Assembly (NCBI RefSeq): GCF_024701375.2
Contig: NZ_CP113910.1
Location: forward strand, 2,914,001-2,978,000
DNA: 64,000 nucleotides
Reading direction: 5' to 3'
Source: Streptomyces sp. KMM 9044
GTDB taxonomy: Bacteria; Actinomycetota; Actinomycetes; Streptomycetales; Streptomycetaceae
The notes beneath the pieces are model-generated. The model was not told where the DNA came from, ran no database searches, and saw nothing but the letters and a program-made list of their open reading frames with translations. Of this stretch, positions 53,767 through 62,154 are shown one piece after another; position 1 is the stretch's first letter; every line of letters starts with the position of its first letter. The position numbers were made by a program, and so were the translations under genes.

Positions 53767-54728
53767 TCAGACGCCGGCCCCTGCGTCCGCGAGCCCTTCC
53801 TCGAGACCCTGCAGCATCCCGAAGAGATCGACCGTGTCCTTGGCCGGCGGCACCTCGACCTCGGCCCGGGCCCCGTAGTCGGAGTAGTGCGTCGTGATCT
53901 CGACCGTGCCCTCGTCCGACTCCACGCCGAGGAGCATCTTGACCGGGTAGTCGTCCTCGTTGACCCAGACCTCGGTGTCGTAACCCTTCACACCCGACTT
54001 CTCGGCGTTGGCGACGAGCTCCTCGCGCTCCTCCTCGGAGAGGAAGTCGAAGGACTCGTTGCCCTCGATGATCTCCTCGAAGGCCAGTGTGCCCTCGTAG
54101 CGCTGCGCCGGGACGCCGTCCGCCTTCTGCGGGCCGACGTGCTGCAGGTTCGGCGACTCGAGCAGCAGGGCCAGCTGCTGGGCCGGGTCCTGGTTCATGC
54201 TCTCCAGGCTGCCGGTCATCTGCTTCTGCAATTCCTCGCTTCCGGCCTCCTCGGCGATGGCCTGGAAGTCCAGCTTCATCCAGCGCTTGCCGTCCATCCC
54301 GGCGGCCTGCTCCGCGCCCATGTCCGCGTACATGACGTTGTCGAGCATGATCATGCGGATCTCGGAGGGCACGCCGGGACCGGTCTCCCCGAGGTCGGAT
54401 CCCTTGATGGTCAGATCCATGACCGCCGGGTCCCAGCCCTGGACTCCGGTCATCTCCATGGTGCCGTCGCCCCCGAGGCCCATCATGTCCCCCATGCCCT
54501 GCGCTCCGGCGGGCACCGACATGGTCATCCGGACCTTGGCGGACTTCGCCTCGGCCGTCTTCGCCTCGGCCGTCTTCCTGAAGGCGGCTTGCAGGACCTC
54601 GGTCGCCTCGCTCCGGGACAGGACCTTGGCTCCGCGTCCTTCCCCTCCGCTCCCCCGTCGCCGGCCTGACAGCCCGAGACACCCGCGACCACCGTCACGG
54701 CCGCCACGCGGACACCCGCGCCTTCCAT
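53767..54728 (-). pseudogene. Lipoprotein gene (LppX/LprG-like) with one frameshift
   Basis: From ATG 54728 the frame reads MEGAGVRVAAVTVVAGVSGC, a lipoprotein signal with lipobox Cys 20, and then is lost near 54625-54635. The main body continues in another frame for about 280 residues: AKVLSRSEATEVLQAAFRKT, repeated TAEAK units, MDLTIKGSD, MYADMGAEQAAGMDGKRWMKLD and a C-terminal PPAKDTVDLFGMLQ. This fits the LppX/LprG-like lipid-binding lipoproteins of actinobacteria. It may be a true mutation or a single sequencing error; the body is otherwise intact to its stop at 53767. Confidence 0.8.
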
Positions 54729-54820
54729 GCCGACCTGCCCGTGAATCCCACCCCTGTTTCGCTTTGCCCCGGTCTGTGAAGTCCGTTGAACCGTAACCCA
54801 CCCGGCTGACACAGACGTAC

Positions 54821-54863
54821 GAAAAAAGTCCGTCCCCGCGCCTTGCAAGGGGCGGGGACGGAC
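54821..54863 (-). terminator. Terminator of rplK-rplA
   Basis: A perfect 11-bp stem GTCCGTCCCCG/CGGGGACGGAC (54828-54838 with 54853-54863) followed on the minus strand by TTTTTT, 50 bases after the rplA stop. Confidence 0.92.
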
Positions 54864-54912
54864 TCACGAGGTGCTCGGTGAGCGCGGGGACCGGTCGGGC
54901 CGGCCCGAGGGC

Positions 54913-55638
54913 TCAGACCGCCGCCGGGTCCTCTTCGACGAGGAGGTTGCGGGTGCGGTTCGGGTCGAGCGGAACGCCGGGGCCGATCGTGGTGCTGATC
55001 GCGGCCTTCCTGATGTACCGGCCCTTCGCGGCGGACGGCTTCAGACGGAGGACCTCTTCCAGCGCGGCGCCGTAGTTCTCCACCAGCCTGGTGTCGTCGA
55101 AGGACGTCTTGCCGATGATGAAGTGCAGGTTCGAGTGCTTGTCGACGCGGAACTCGATCTTGCCACCCTTGATGTCGTTGACAGCCTTGGTGACGTCCGG
55201 GGTGACGGTGCCGGTCTTGGGGTTCGGCATGAGACCACGGGGACCGAGCACACGGCCGAGGCGGCCGACCTTGCCCATGAGGTCCGGGGTGGCGACGACG
55301 GCGTCGAAGTCCAGACGGCCCTTCGACACCTCGTCGATCAGTTCGTCGGCGCCGACGATGTCGGCGCCCGCGGCACGCGCGGCCTCGGCACGGTCGCCGG
55401 TCGCGAAGACCAGGACCCGGGCGGTCTTGCCGGTGCCGTGCGGGAGGTTCACGGTGCCACGGACCATCTGGTCGGCCTTGCGCGGGTCGACGCCCAGGCG
55501 GAAGGCGACCTCGACGGTGCCGTCGAACTTCGAGGTGGAGGTCTCCTTGGCGAGACGGACGGCCTCGAGCGGGGCGTACAGCTTCTCCCGGTCGATCTTG
55601 GCGTCCGCAGCGCGGAGAGACTTGCTGCGCTTGCTCAC
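54913..55638 (-). CDS. rplA: 50S ribosomal protein L1
   Basis: L1-stalk protein guiding E-site tRNA exit; in E. coli it represses the L11 operon. 241 aa from GTG 55638: [28 protein letters not shown], the L1 signature region [27 protein letters not shown], and the end [15 protein letters not shown]. It follows rplK by 84 bases. Confidence 0.98.
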   Translation of the reverse strand: MSKRSKSLRAADAKIDREKLYAPLEAVRLAKETSTSKFDGTVEVAFRLGVDPRKADQMVRGTVNLPHGTGKTARVLVFATGDRAEAARAAGADIVGADELIDEVSKGRLDFDAVVATPDLMGKVGRLGRVLGPRGLMPNPKTGTVTPDVTKAVNDIKGGKIEFRVDKHSNLHFIIGKTSFDDTRLVENYGAALEEVLRLKPSAAKGRYIRKAAISTTIGPGVPLDPNRTRNLLVEEDPAAV

Positions 55639-55722
55639 GTATAGCTCCTGTGGGTTCTTAGGAGTCGTGGTCCGGGCCGAGCGGGCCCTTCCACACTTCT
55701 GCTTGGCTTACGGGGGTGGAGG

Positions 55723-56157
55723 TCAGCCCTCGACCGTGATGCCCATGGAACGGGCGGTGCCGGCGATGATCTTCGACGCGGCGTCCAGGTCGTTGGCGTT
55801 GAGGTCGGGCATCTTGGTCGTGGCGATCTCACGGACCTGGTCGGCGGTGATCTTCGCGACCTTGGTCTTGTGCGGCTCGCCGGAGCCCTTCTCCACACCC
55901 GCGGCCTTGAGGATCATCTTCGCGGCCGGCGGGGTCTTGGTGATGAAGGTGAAGGAACGGTCCTCGTAGACCGTGATCTCCACCGGGATGACCCAGCCAC
56001 GCTGCGACTCGGTCGCGGCGTTGTAGGCCTTGCAGAACTCCATGATGTTGACGCCGTGCTGACCGAGCGCGGGGCCGACCGGCGGAGCCGGGTTGGCGGC
56101 ACCGGCCTGGATCTGGAGCTTGATGAGCCCCGTGACCTTCTTCTTCTTGGGAGGCAT
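55723..56157 (-). CDS. rplK: 50S ribosomal protein L11
   Basis: GTPase-associated-centre protein; target of thiostrepton and required for RelA activation. 144 aa from ATG 56157: [46 protein letters not shown] in outline, with the proline pair [13 protein letters not shown] of the N-terminal domain that contacts thiostrepton and the C-terminal RNA-binding domain ending [12 protein letters not shown]. First gene of rplK-rplA, behind the nusG terminator. Confidence 0.98.
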
Positions 56158-56230
56158 GGCTCTCCGGGTCCTTTCGATTCGGGTCCTGCCCGCGTACCGG
56201 GAATCAACCCGGACACAGGCATACCGCACC

Positions 56231-56258
56231 ACGATAGCGGGTATGGATGTGCGGCCAA
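56231..56258 (-). promoter_or_regulatory. Possible promoter of rplK-rplA
   Basis: On the minus strand TTGGCC (56253-56258), a 16-base spacer and TATCGT (56231-56236). The -35 box immediately follows the nusG terminator T-run and even shares its last bases. Confidence 0.45.
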
Positions 56259-56307
56259 AAACCGGGCAGGCCAGGCAGACGCCTGAGCGTTCGCCTGACC
56301 TGCCCGG
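56257..56307 (-). terminator. Terminator of secE-nusG
   Basis: The outer stem CCGGGCAGG/CCTGCCCGG (56262-56270 with 56299-56307) extends inward through CAGGC/GCCTG and is followed on the minus strand by TTTTT (56257-56261), 40 bases after the nusG stop. Confidence 0.92.
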
Positions 56308-56346
56308 AAGCTGCGGTCCAGAATGTTCGAGCCGCCCGGAACCGGG

Positions 56347-57192
56347 TCAGTTCTTCTGGATCTGGTCGAAGGAGAGCTCGACCGGCGTCTCGCGGCCGAA
56401 GATCTCCACCAGGCCCTTGACCTTCTTGGAGTCGGGGTTGATCTCGTTGATGGTCGCCTGGAGGGTGGCGAACGGGCCGTCGGTGACGGTGACCGAGTCG
56501 CCGACCTCGAAGTCCAGCACCTGGACCTCGACCTTGCGCTGCGGAACCGGCTTGCCCTCGGCCTCGGCGGCCTCGCGGGCGGCCTTCTCCTCGGCCTCCG
56601 GGGCGAGCATCTTCACGATCTCGTCCAGGGTCAGCGGGTACGGGTCGTAGGCGTTGCCCACGAAGCCGGTGACACCGGGAGTGTTGCGGACGACGCCCCA
56701 GGACTCGTTCGTCAGGTCCATGCGGACCAGGACGTAACCAGGGAGCTTGTTCTGCTTGATCGTCTTGCGGTCGCCGTTCTTGATCTGGACGACCTCTTCC
56801 TGCGGCACCTCGGCCTGGAAGATGAAGTCCTCGACGTTCAGCGAGACGGCACGCTGCTCCAGGTTGGTCTTCACCCGGTTCTCGTACCCCGCGTACGTGT
56901 GGATGACATACCACTCGCCGGGCAGCGTCCGCAGTTCCTCACGGAACTTCTCGACCGGGTCGCGGTCGTCCTGGGCTTCTTCGGCCTCGTGCTCGGCGGA
57001 GTCGGTCCCGGCGGAGTCCGCGGCCTCGGGGGCCGGATCGGCCGCCGTCTCGGACTCGTCTGCGGCGGCGTCGGCAGCCTCGACCTCGGCGGAGGCCTTG
57101 GAGGCCTCGCTGTCCGCGCCCCCGACGGTGTCGAGCTCGTCCTCGACGGACTCGACCGGCTCGATGGCGTCGTTCACGTTCGGGTCAGACAC
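56347..57192 (-). CDS. nusG: Transcription termination/antitermination factor NusG
   Basis: Binds RNA polymerase, Rho and S10. 281 aa from GTG 57192. An acidic N-terminal extension of about 80 residues ([17 protein letters not shown]..., rich in Ala/Asp/Glu) precedes the NGN domain ([22 protein letters not shown]... [29 protein letters not shown]), as in other actinobacteria. The KOW domain ([23 protein letters not shown]) ends with the conserved [16 protein letters not shown]. It is 80 bases after secE. Confidence 0.98.
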   Translation of the reverse strand: MSDPNVNDAIEPVESVEDELDTVGGADSEASKASAEVEAADAAADESETAADPAPEAADSAGTDSAEHEAEEAQDDRDPVEKFREELRTLPGEWYVIHTYAGYENRVKTNLEQRAVSLNVEDFIFQAEVPQEEVVQIKNGDRKTIKQNKLPGYVLVRMDLTNESWGVVRNTPGVTGFVGNAYDPYPLTLDEIVKMLAPEAEEKAAREAAEAEGKPVPQRKVEVQVLDFEVGDSVTVTDGPFATLQATINEINPDSKKVKGLVEIFGRETPVELSFDQIQKN

Positions 57193-57272
57193 GGTGGCTG
57201 CTTCTTCCTGGATACATAGGGGTGGAACACGCGAAAGGAGCGCCGGGTACCTCGGCGCTCTTCGCAGGCGGC

Positions 57273-57557
57273 TCAGCCGAAGACGTACTTGGCGACGTGG
57301 CCGAGCCCGTAGTCGATCAGAGTGATCAGGCCGATCATGACGACCACAAAGATGATCACTGCGGTTGTGTACGACGTCAGCTGGTTCCGGGTGGGCCAGA
57401 CAACCTTGCGAAGCTCCGCCACGATCTGGCGGTAGAAGAGCGCGAGGCGCTTCAGGGGGCCCTTCTTGGCCCGCTTGCCGCCCTTGCGGTTCTTCTTGGA
57501 GTCCGGCGCCTCGTCCTCGGCATCAGGCATGTCGATGGAGCCCACGGCGTCCGTCAC
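57273..57557 (-). CDS. secE: Preprotein translocase subunit SecE
   Basis: Stabilising clamp of the SecY channel. 94 aa from GTG 57557: an acidic then very basic cytoplasmic region ([41 protein letters not shown] in outline; the amphipathic KVVWPTR block is the SecE hallmark) and a single transmembrane helix ([20 protein letters not shown]). It is 109 bases downstream of tRNA-Trp and upstream of nusG. Confidence 0.98.
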   Translation of the reverse strand: MTDAVGSIDMPDAEDEAPDSKKNRKGGKRAKKGPLKRLALFYRQIVAELRKVVWPTRNQLTSYTTAVIIFVVVMIGLITLIDYGLGHVAKYVFG

Positions 57558-57666
57558 TCGTCCTCACCTGATTCCGGGTCATGGCCGTGCCGCGCCCGGT
57601 ATGAGCCGCACGGCGGTGCATTGCTGTACGTACATGCGTACACATCCTGGCTAAGGTTGTGTGTAG

Positions 57667-57739
57667 CAGGGCCGGAGGGACTTGAACCCCCAACCGCTGG
57701 TTTTGGAGACCAGTGCTCTACCAATTGAGCTACGACCCT
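57667..57739 (-). tRNA. trnW: tRNA-Trp (anticodon CCA)
   Basis: 73 bases on the minus strand fold into a full cloverleaf: 7-bp acceptor stem (AGGGTCG with CGGCCCT), D-arm AGCTCAATTGGTAGAGC, anticodon arm CTGGT-CTCCAAA-ACCAG with anticodon CCA, T-arm with GGTTCAAGTCC and discriminator G. CCA is not encoded. Its place upstream of secE-nusG is the standard Streptomyces order. Confidence 0.97.
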
Positions 57740-57879
57740 TTGTGTGTACCCCAACGTACCGCATACGCCCGGATGCTTGGTGTGCACCCGGCGAGCGCGA
57801 CCGCAGAAGGCCAACGAGGTGTGAGTGTACGTGTTTCGGGGCCGGGCGTCGAACAGAAAGCGCCTGTGACCGGTCTCCC

Positions 57880-57953
57880 GGCCGAAGACCGTCCTGGCCG
57901 AAGACCGTCCTGGCCGGGGCGGGGCGGACCGGCGGGGCGGACCGGCGGGGCGG
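57880..57953. repeat. Short tandem repeats upstream of the aminotransferase
   Basis: Two copies of a 16-base unit GGCCGAAGACCGTCCT (57880-57895, 57896-57911) are followed by two copies and a part of a 13-base unit GGGGCGGACCGGC (57921-57953). The gap 57740-58044 otherwise carries the tRNA upstream region and the aminotransferase promoter region, with no gene. Confidence 0.8.
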
Positions 57954-58044
57954 ATCCGGACTGGTGTTCAGAGGTTGGCCAGGACCTGTTCAGTCCGTGA
58001 AACCCCCGTGCCGGGCAGGTTTCCGGTCTGGAACGATAGGCCCC

Positions 58045-59271
58045 ATGAGCTCTGCAACCCCTCCCACCGAGCGCCGGGTCTCCGCCCGGGTCGGTGCGAT
58101 CTCCGAGTCCGCCACCCTCGCCGTGGACGCCAAGGCCAAGGCCCTCAAGGCCGCCGGACGACCGGTGATCGGCTTCGGCGCCGGTGAGCCCGACTTCCCG
58201 ACTCCGGACTACATCGTCGACGCCGCGATCGAGGCGTGCCGGAACCCGAAGTACCACCGCTACACGCCGGCCGGCGGGCTGCCCGAGCTGAAGGCCGCGA
58301 TCGCCGCGAAGACGCTGCGCGACTCCGGCTACGAGGTGGACCCCGCCCAGGTCCTCGTCACCAACGGCGGAAAGCAGGCCATCTACCAGGCCTTCGCCGC
58401 GATCCTCGACCCGGGAGACGAGGTCATCGTCCCGGCCCCGTACTGGACGACGTACCCGGAGTCGATCCGGCTGGCCGGCGGTGTCCCGGTCGAGGTCGTC
58501 GCCGACGAGACGACCGGTTACCGCGTCAGTGTGGAACAGTTGGAGGCCGCACGGACGGAGAAGACCAAGGTCGTCCTGTTCGTCTCCCCCTCGAACCCGA
58601 CCGGCGCGGTCTACAGCGCCGAGGACGCCGAGGCGATCGGCCGCTGGGCGGTCGAGCACGGTCTGTGGGTGCTGACCGACGAGATCTACGAGCACCTGGT
58701 CTACGGCGACGCCACCTTCACCTCGCTGCCCGCCGTCCTGCCGGAGCTGCGGGACAGGTGCATCGTGGTCAACGGTGTCGCGAAGACGTACGCGATGACC
58801 GGCTGGCGGGTCGGATGGATCGTCGGCCCGAAGGACGTCGTGAAGGCCGCCACCAACCTGCAGTCGCACGCCACGTCGAACGTGTCGAACGTCGCCCAGG
58901 TGGCGGCGCTGGCCGCGGTCTCCGGCTCCCTGGACGCGGTCGCCACGATGCGTGAGGCCTTCGACCGCCGGCGCAGGACCATCGTGCGGATGCTCAACGA
59001 GATCGACGGCGTGGTCTGCCCCGAGCCCGAGGGCGCGTTCTACGCCTACCCGTCCGTGAAGGCCCTGATCGGCAAGGAGATCCGGGGCCGGAGGCCGCAG
59101 AACTCCGTGGAGCTGGCCGCGCTCGTCCTCGAGGAGGTCGAGGTCGCGGTCGTACCCGGCGAGGCCTTCGGCACTCCGGGATACCTGCGGCTGTCCTACG
59201 CGCTGGGCGACGAGGACCTGGTGGAGGGTGTGAGCCGGATCCAGAAGCTGCTGGCGGAGGCACAGGACTGA
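58045..59271 (+). CDS. aspC: Pyridoxal-phosphate aminotransferase (aspartate aminotransferase type)
   Basis: 408 aa class I aminotransferase, subgroup Ib as judged by the short N-terminus and [17 protein letters not shown]. Motifs: [39 protein letters not shown], the PLP lysine in [17 protein letters not shown], and the C-terminal substrate arginine in [10 protein letters not shown]. Aspartate with 2-oxoglutarate is the likely pair from family and context; related enzymes act on other amino acids. ATG 58045 lies only about ten bases after a GATAGG-like -10, so a very short leader is possible. Confidence 0.92.
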   Translation: MSSATPPTERRVSARVGAISESATLAVDAKAKALKAAGRPVIGFGAGEPDFPTPDYIVDAAIEACRNPKYHRYTPAGGLPELKAAIAAKTLRDSGYEVDPAQVLVTNGGKQAIYQAFAAILDPGDEVIVPAPYWTTYPESIRLAGGVPVEVVADETTGYRVSVEQLEAARTEKTKVVLFVSPSNPTGAVYSAEDAEAIGRWAVEHGLWVLTDEIYEHLVYGDATFTSLPAVLPELRDRCIVVNGVAKTYAMTGWRVGWIVGPKDVVKAATNLQSHATSNVSNVAQVAALAAVSGSLDAVATMREAFDRRRRTIVRMLNEIDGVVCPEPEGAFYAYPSVKALIGKEIRGRRPQNSVELAALVLEEVEVAVVPGEAFGTPGYLRLSYALGDEDLVEGVSRIQKLLAEAQD

Positions 59272-59272
59272 G

Positions 59273-59362
59273 TCCTGCCCACTCGTGCGAGTGGGCAGGA
59301 TCGACTGAAAATCACTCGTCCGAGTGATTTACGGGCTGTTTCCCTCTTGAGGGAAACAGCCC
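59273..59362. terminator. Three consecutive perfect hairpins after aspC
   Basis: In 90 bases: TCCTGCCCACTCG/CGAGTGGGCAGGA (59273-59285/59288-59300), AAATCACTCG/CGAGTGATTT (59309-59318/59321-59330) and GGGCTGTTTCCCTC/GAGGGAAACAGCCC (59333-59346/59349-59362). Each has a nominal two-base loop. They lie directly after the aspC stop and before add. Confidence 0.85.
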
Positions 59363-59451
59363 GCTTCCGTTTCCTCATACTGGTGTGCGAGCAAGGCCAC
59401 GTTCAGGGAAAACCCTACCGGGGCCGCCGGGAGGTGCGGCAGGATCCTGGA

Positions 59452-60492
59452 ATGGAACGTGTACGTGACCTCTCCCTGCTGCCGAAGGCCCATCTGCACC
59501 TGCACTTCACCGGGTCGATGCGCCCCGCCACCGTGCTGGAACTGGCCGACAAGTACGGCGTGCGCCTCCCCGAGGCGCTGACCGACGCGCTGACCAGCGG
59601 GGAGCCGCCGAGTCTGCGGGCCACGGACGAGCGGGGCTGGTTCCGGTTCCAGCGGCTGTACGACGCGGCGCGCTCGTGTCTGAGGGAGCCGGAGGACATC
59701 CAGCGGCTGGTACGGGAGGCCGCGGAGGAGGACCTGAAGGACGGCGCGGGCTGGCTGGAGATCCAGGTCGATCCGACGTCGTACGCGCCGCGGCTGGGCG
59801 GGCTGATCCCTGCGCTGGAGGTCATCCTGGACGCGGTGGACTCGGCGCGGCGGGACACCGGGCTCGGGATCCGGGTGCTGGTCGCCGCGAACCGGATGAA
59901 GCACCACCTGGACGCGCGCACGCTGGCCCGGCTGGCGGTGCGGTACACGGACCGGGGCGTCATCGGGTTCGGACTGTCCAACGACGAGCGGCGTGGCATG
60001 GCCCGCAACTTCGATCGGGCGTTCGCCATCGCGCGCGAGGGCGGGCTGATGTCCGCGCCGCACGGCGGTGAGCTGAACGGGCCCGCGTCCGTGCGGGACT
60101 GTCTGGACGACCTGGAGGCCGACCGGATCGGGCACGGGGTGCGGGCGGCGGAGGACCCGCGGCTGGTGCAGCAGCTCGCGGACCAGCAGGTGACGTGCGA
60201 GGTGTGCCCGGCGTCGAACGTGGCACTGGGCGTCTACGAGAAGCCGGGGGACGTGCCGTTGCGGAAGCTGTTCGAGGCGGGTGTGCCGTTGGCACTGGGG
60301 GCGGACGATCCTCTGCTGTTCGGCTCCCGGCTGGCGGACCAGTACGAGATTGCGCGTGAGCACCACGGGTTCACGGACGCCGAGCTGGCGGAGCTGGCGC
60401 GGCAGTCGGTGCGCGGGTCGGCGGCGCCGGAGGCGGTCAAGGCGGAGCTGCTGGCGGGGGTCGACGCGTGGCTCACCGCGCCGATGGGATGA
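59452..60492 (+). CDS. add: Adenosine deaminase
   Basis: Deaminates adenosine (and deoxyadenosine) to inosine in purine salvage. 346 aa from ATG 59452 (MERVRDLSLLPKAHLHLHFTGSM). Zinc ligands HLHLHF near residue 15, catalytic Glu in PHGGELNG, His in RIGHGVRAAEDP, and the Asp pair in GADDPLLFG (NTDDP in many relatives). It is downstream of aspC on the same strand but beyond the triple hairpin, and convergent with murB. Confidence 0.93.
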   Translation: MERVRDLSLLPKAHLHLHFTGSMRPATVLELADKYGVRLPEALTDALTSGEPPSLRATDERGWFRFQRLYDAARSCLREPEDIQRLVREAAEEDLKDGAGWLEIQVDPTSYAPRLGGLIPALEVILDAVDSARRDTGLGIRVLVAANRMKHHLDARTLARLAVRYTDRGVIGFGLSNDERRGMARNFDRAFAIAREGGLMSAPHGGELNGPASVRDCLDDLEADRIGHGVRAAEDPRLVQQLADQQVTCEVCPASNVALGVYEKPGDVPLRKLFEAGVPLALGADDPLLFGSRLADQYEIAREHHGFTDAELAELARQSVRGSAAPEAVKAELLAGVDAWLTAPMG

Positions 60493-60559
60493 GGGGCGGA
60501 CGGGCCTCGACCCGGTGGGGCAGGCAGGCCCGCGGCCCGGTGGGGTGAGCCGGAACCGG

Positions 60560-61615
60560 TCAGAGGCCGACCCCGACCGTCACCGGCTCGTTGACCAGCG
60601 TGACGCCGAAGGCTTCGCGAACACCGGCGACCACCTCTCGGGCGAGTGCCAGCAGGTCCTCGGTAGTCGCCTCGCCGCGGTTGGTGAGGGCGAGGGTGTG
60701 CTTGGTGGAGATGCGGACGGGACCGGTGCCGTAGCCCTTGCTGAAGCCCGCCTTGTCGATCAGCCAGGCGGCGGAGGTCTTGGTGCGTCCCTCCCCGGCG
60801 GGGTAGGCGGGAGGCTCGGTGTCGGTGCCGAGGTGCTGCCGCGCCCGGGTCCGGAAGGCTACGAACTCCTGCTCCGTGAGGATCGGGTTGGTGAAGAAGG
60901 AGCCGGCCGACCAGGTGTCGTGGTCCTCGGGGTCCAGGACCATGCCCTTCCCGGCACGGAGCTTCAGGACCGTCTCGCGGGCCGTGGGCAGGGGGACGCG
61001 CTCGCCCGGTGCGACGCCGAGGACGCGGGCCGTCTCGGCGTACCGAACGGGTCCGGAGAGTCCGTCGGCGTCCTCCAGCGCGAAGCGGACGCGCAGGACG
61101 ACGTACCGCCCGGGATCGGCCTTGAAGCGGCTGTGGCGGTAGGAGAAGGCGCATTCCTCGTTGGTGAGAGTGACCGTCTCGCGTGTCCGGCGGTCGTAGG
61201 CGACGACCCCGGTGACGGTGGAGGAGACCTCCTGGCCGTACGCACCGACGTTCTGGATGGGGGTGGCGCCCGCCGAGCCGGGGATGCCGGCCAGGCACTC
61301 GACGCCGGCCAGGCCGGCTTCCACGGTGCGGGCGACGGCGTCGGTCCACATCTCCCCGGCCGCGAGCTCAAGGCGCGTGCCGTCCAGGGTGAGGCCCTTG
61401 GTGGCCACGACGAGTGCTGTTCCGTCGAAGCCCTTGTCTCCGATGACCAGGTTGGAGCCGCCGCCGATGATCAGCAGGGGCGTACCGGCGGAGTCGGCCT
61501 CGCGGACGACGGCGATCACTTCGTCGTCGGTCGTCGCGGTGACCAGCCGGGTCGCGGGTCCGCCCAGGCGGAACGTGGTCAGCGGGGCGAGGGGGGCGTC
61601 GTGGAGTTCCTGCAC
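60560..61615 (-). CDS. murB: UDP-N-acetylenolpyruvoylglucosamine reductase
   Basis: NADPH-dependent FAD enzyme forming UDP-MurNAc in peptidoglycan synthesis. 351 aa from GTG 61615 (QELHDAPLAPLTTFRLGG). FAD-binding LLIIGGGSNLVIGD, GIPGSAGATPIQNVGAYGQE, the catalytic serine in SAGSFFTNPI and the last glutamate in VNEPVTVGVGL are all seen. An upstream in-frame start (MNTPRV) is possible, but homology begins at the GTG; a hairpin 16 bases upstream overlaps any ribosome-binding site. Confidence 0.95.
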   Translation of the reverse strand: MQELHDAPLAPLTTFRLGGPATRLVTATTDDEVIAVVREADSAGTPLLIIGGGSNLVIGDKGFDGTALVVATKGLTLDGTRLELAAGEMWTDAVARTVEAGLAGVECLAGIPGSAGATPIQNVGAYGQEVSSTVTGVVAYDRRTRETVTLTNEECAFSYRHSRFKADPGRYVVLRVRFALEDADGLSGPVRYAETARVLGVAPGERVPLPTARETVLKLRAGKGMVLDPEDHDTWSAGSFFTNPILTEQEFVAFRTRARQHLGTDTEPPAYPAGEGRTKTSAAWLIDKAGFSKGYGTGPVRISTKHTLALTNRGEATTEDLLALAREVVAGVREAFGVTLVNEPVTVGVGL

Positions 61616-61630
61616 GGGCTCAAGACTAAG

Positions 61631-61657
61631 GCCCCCGCCGGACGGACCGGCGGGGGC
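61631..61657 (-). terminator. Hairpin just upstream of murB
   Basis: A perfect 11-bp stem GCCCCCGCCGG/CCGGCGGGGGC with a 5-base loop, 35 bases after the preceding small gene and 16 bases before the murB GTG. It may end the upstream transcript or shield the murB start. Confidence 0.65.
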
Positions 61658-61692
61658 GGCATGCGCGGTCGGGCGCACGCGCGGGGTGTTCA

Positions 61693-62073
61693 TCAGGCGA
61701 GGCGGCGCTGTACTTCGGTCCAGTCGACGGGGAGGTCCTCGCTCTTCGCGGTCCAGTCGGCGAACTTGGCGTCGCGCATCTGCGGGGCGAGCCCACGGGC
61801 GGTCGGCGCGTGCAGGCCGGTACGGGCGAAGGCGCCGAGGGCCTTCGGGGACTCCCAGGCGGACACGGTCCAGAACGTCCGCCGCAGCGGCTGTGCCTTC
61901 AGGGAGGCCCCGTACGCGCCGGGAGCCCTGCTCACCTGTCGCCACACGCCGGGGGTCCTGAGGAGGAACCGCAGGGCTCCCCGGAAGGTGCGGGTCTCGA
62001 AGCGGGAGGCGAAGACATGCACTTCGGTGTGGGGCGGCTGGGTGTTCGGGACGGTCCAGGGAAGCGTGGGCAT
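61693..62073 (-). CDS. Small conserved protein, DUF3291/monooxygenase-like
   Basis: 126 aa: MPTLPWTVPNTQPPHTEVHVFASRFE, then GALRFLLRTPGVWRQVSRAPGAYGASLKAQPLRRTFWTVSAWES in outline. The spacing of a histidine/aromatic-rich first strand and the FWTVSAWES block resembles ferredoxin-fold antibiotic-monooxygenase and DUF3291-type proteins, but I cannot assign a reaction. No signal peptide or membrane segment. It lies 81 bases after the exporter gene, and a hairpin follows it. Confidence 0.75.
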   Translation of the reverse strand: MPTLPWTVPNTQPPHTEVHVFASRFETRTFRGALRFLLRTPGVWRQVSRAPGAYGASLKAQPLRRTFWTVSAWESPKALGAFARTGLHAPTARGLAPQMRDAKFADWTAKSEDLPVDWTEVQRRLA

Positions 62074-62154
62074 GACCGGGTCCTTCCGTGGGGTGAAGGG
62101 GTTCTGTCGGATTCCGGGTCTTGGGGTTCCGCGGGTCCTGGGATTCCGGCGGGC

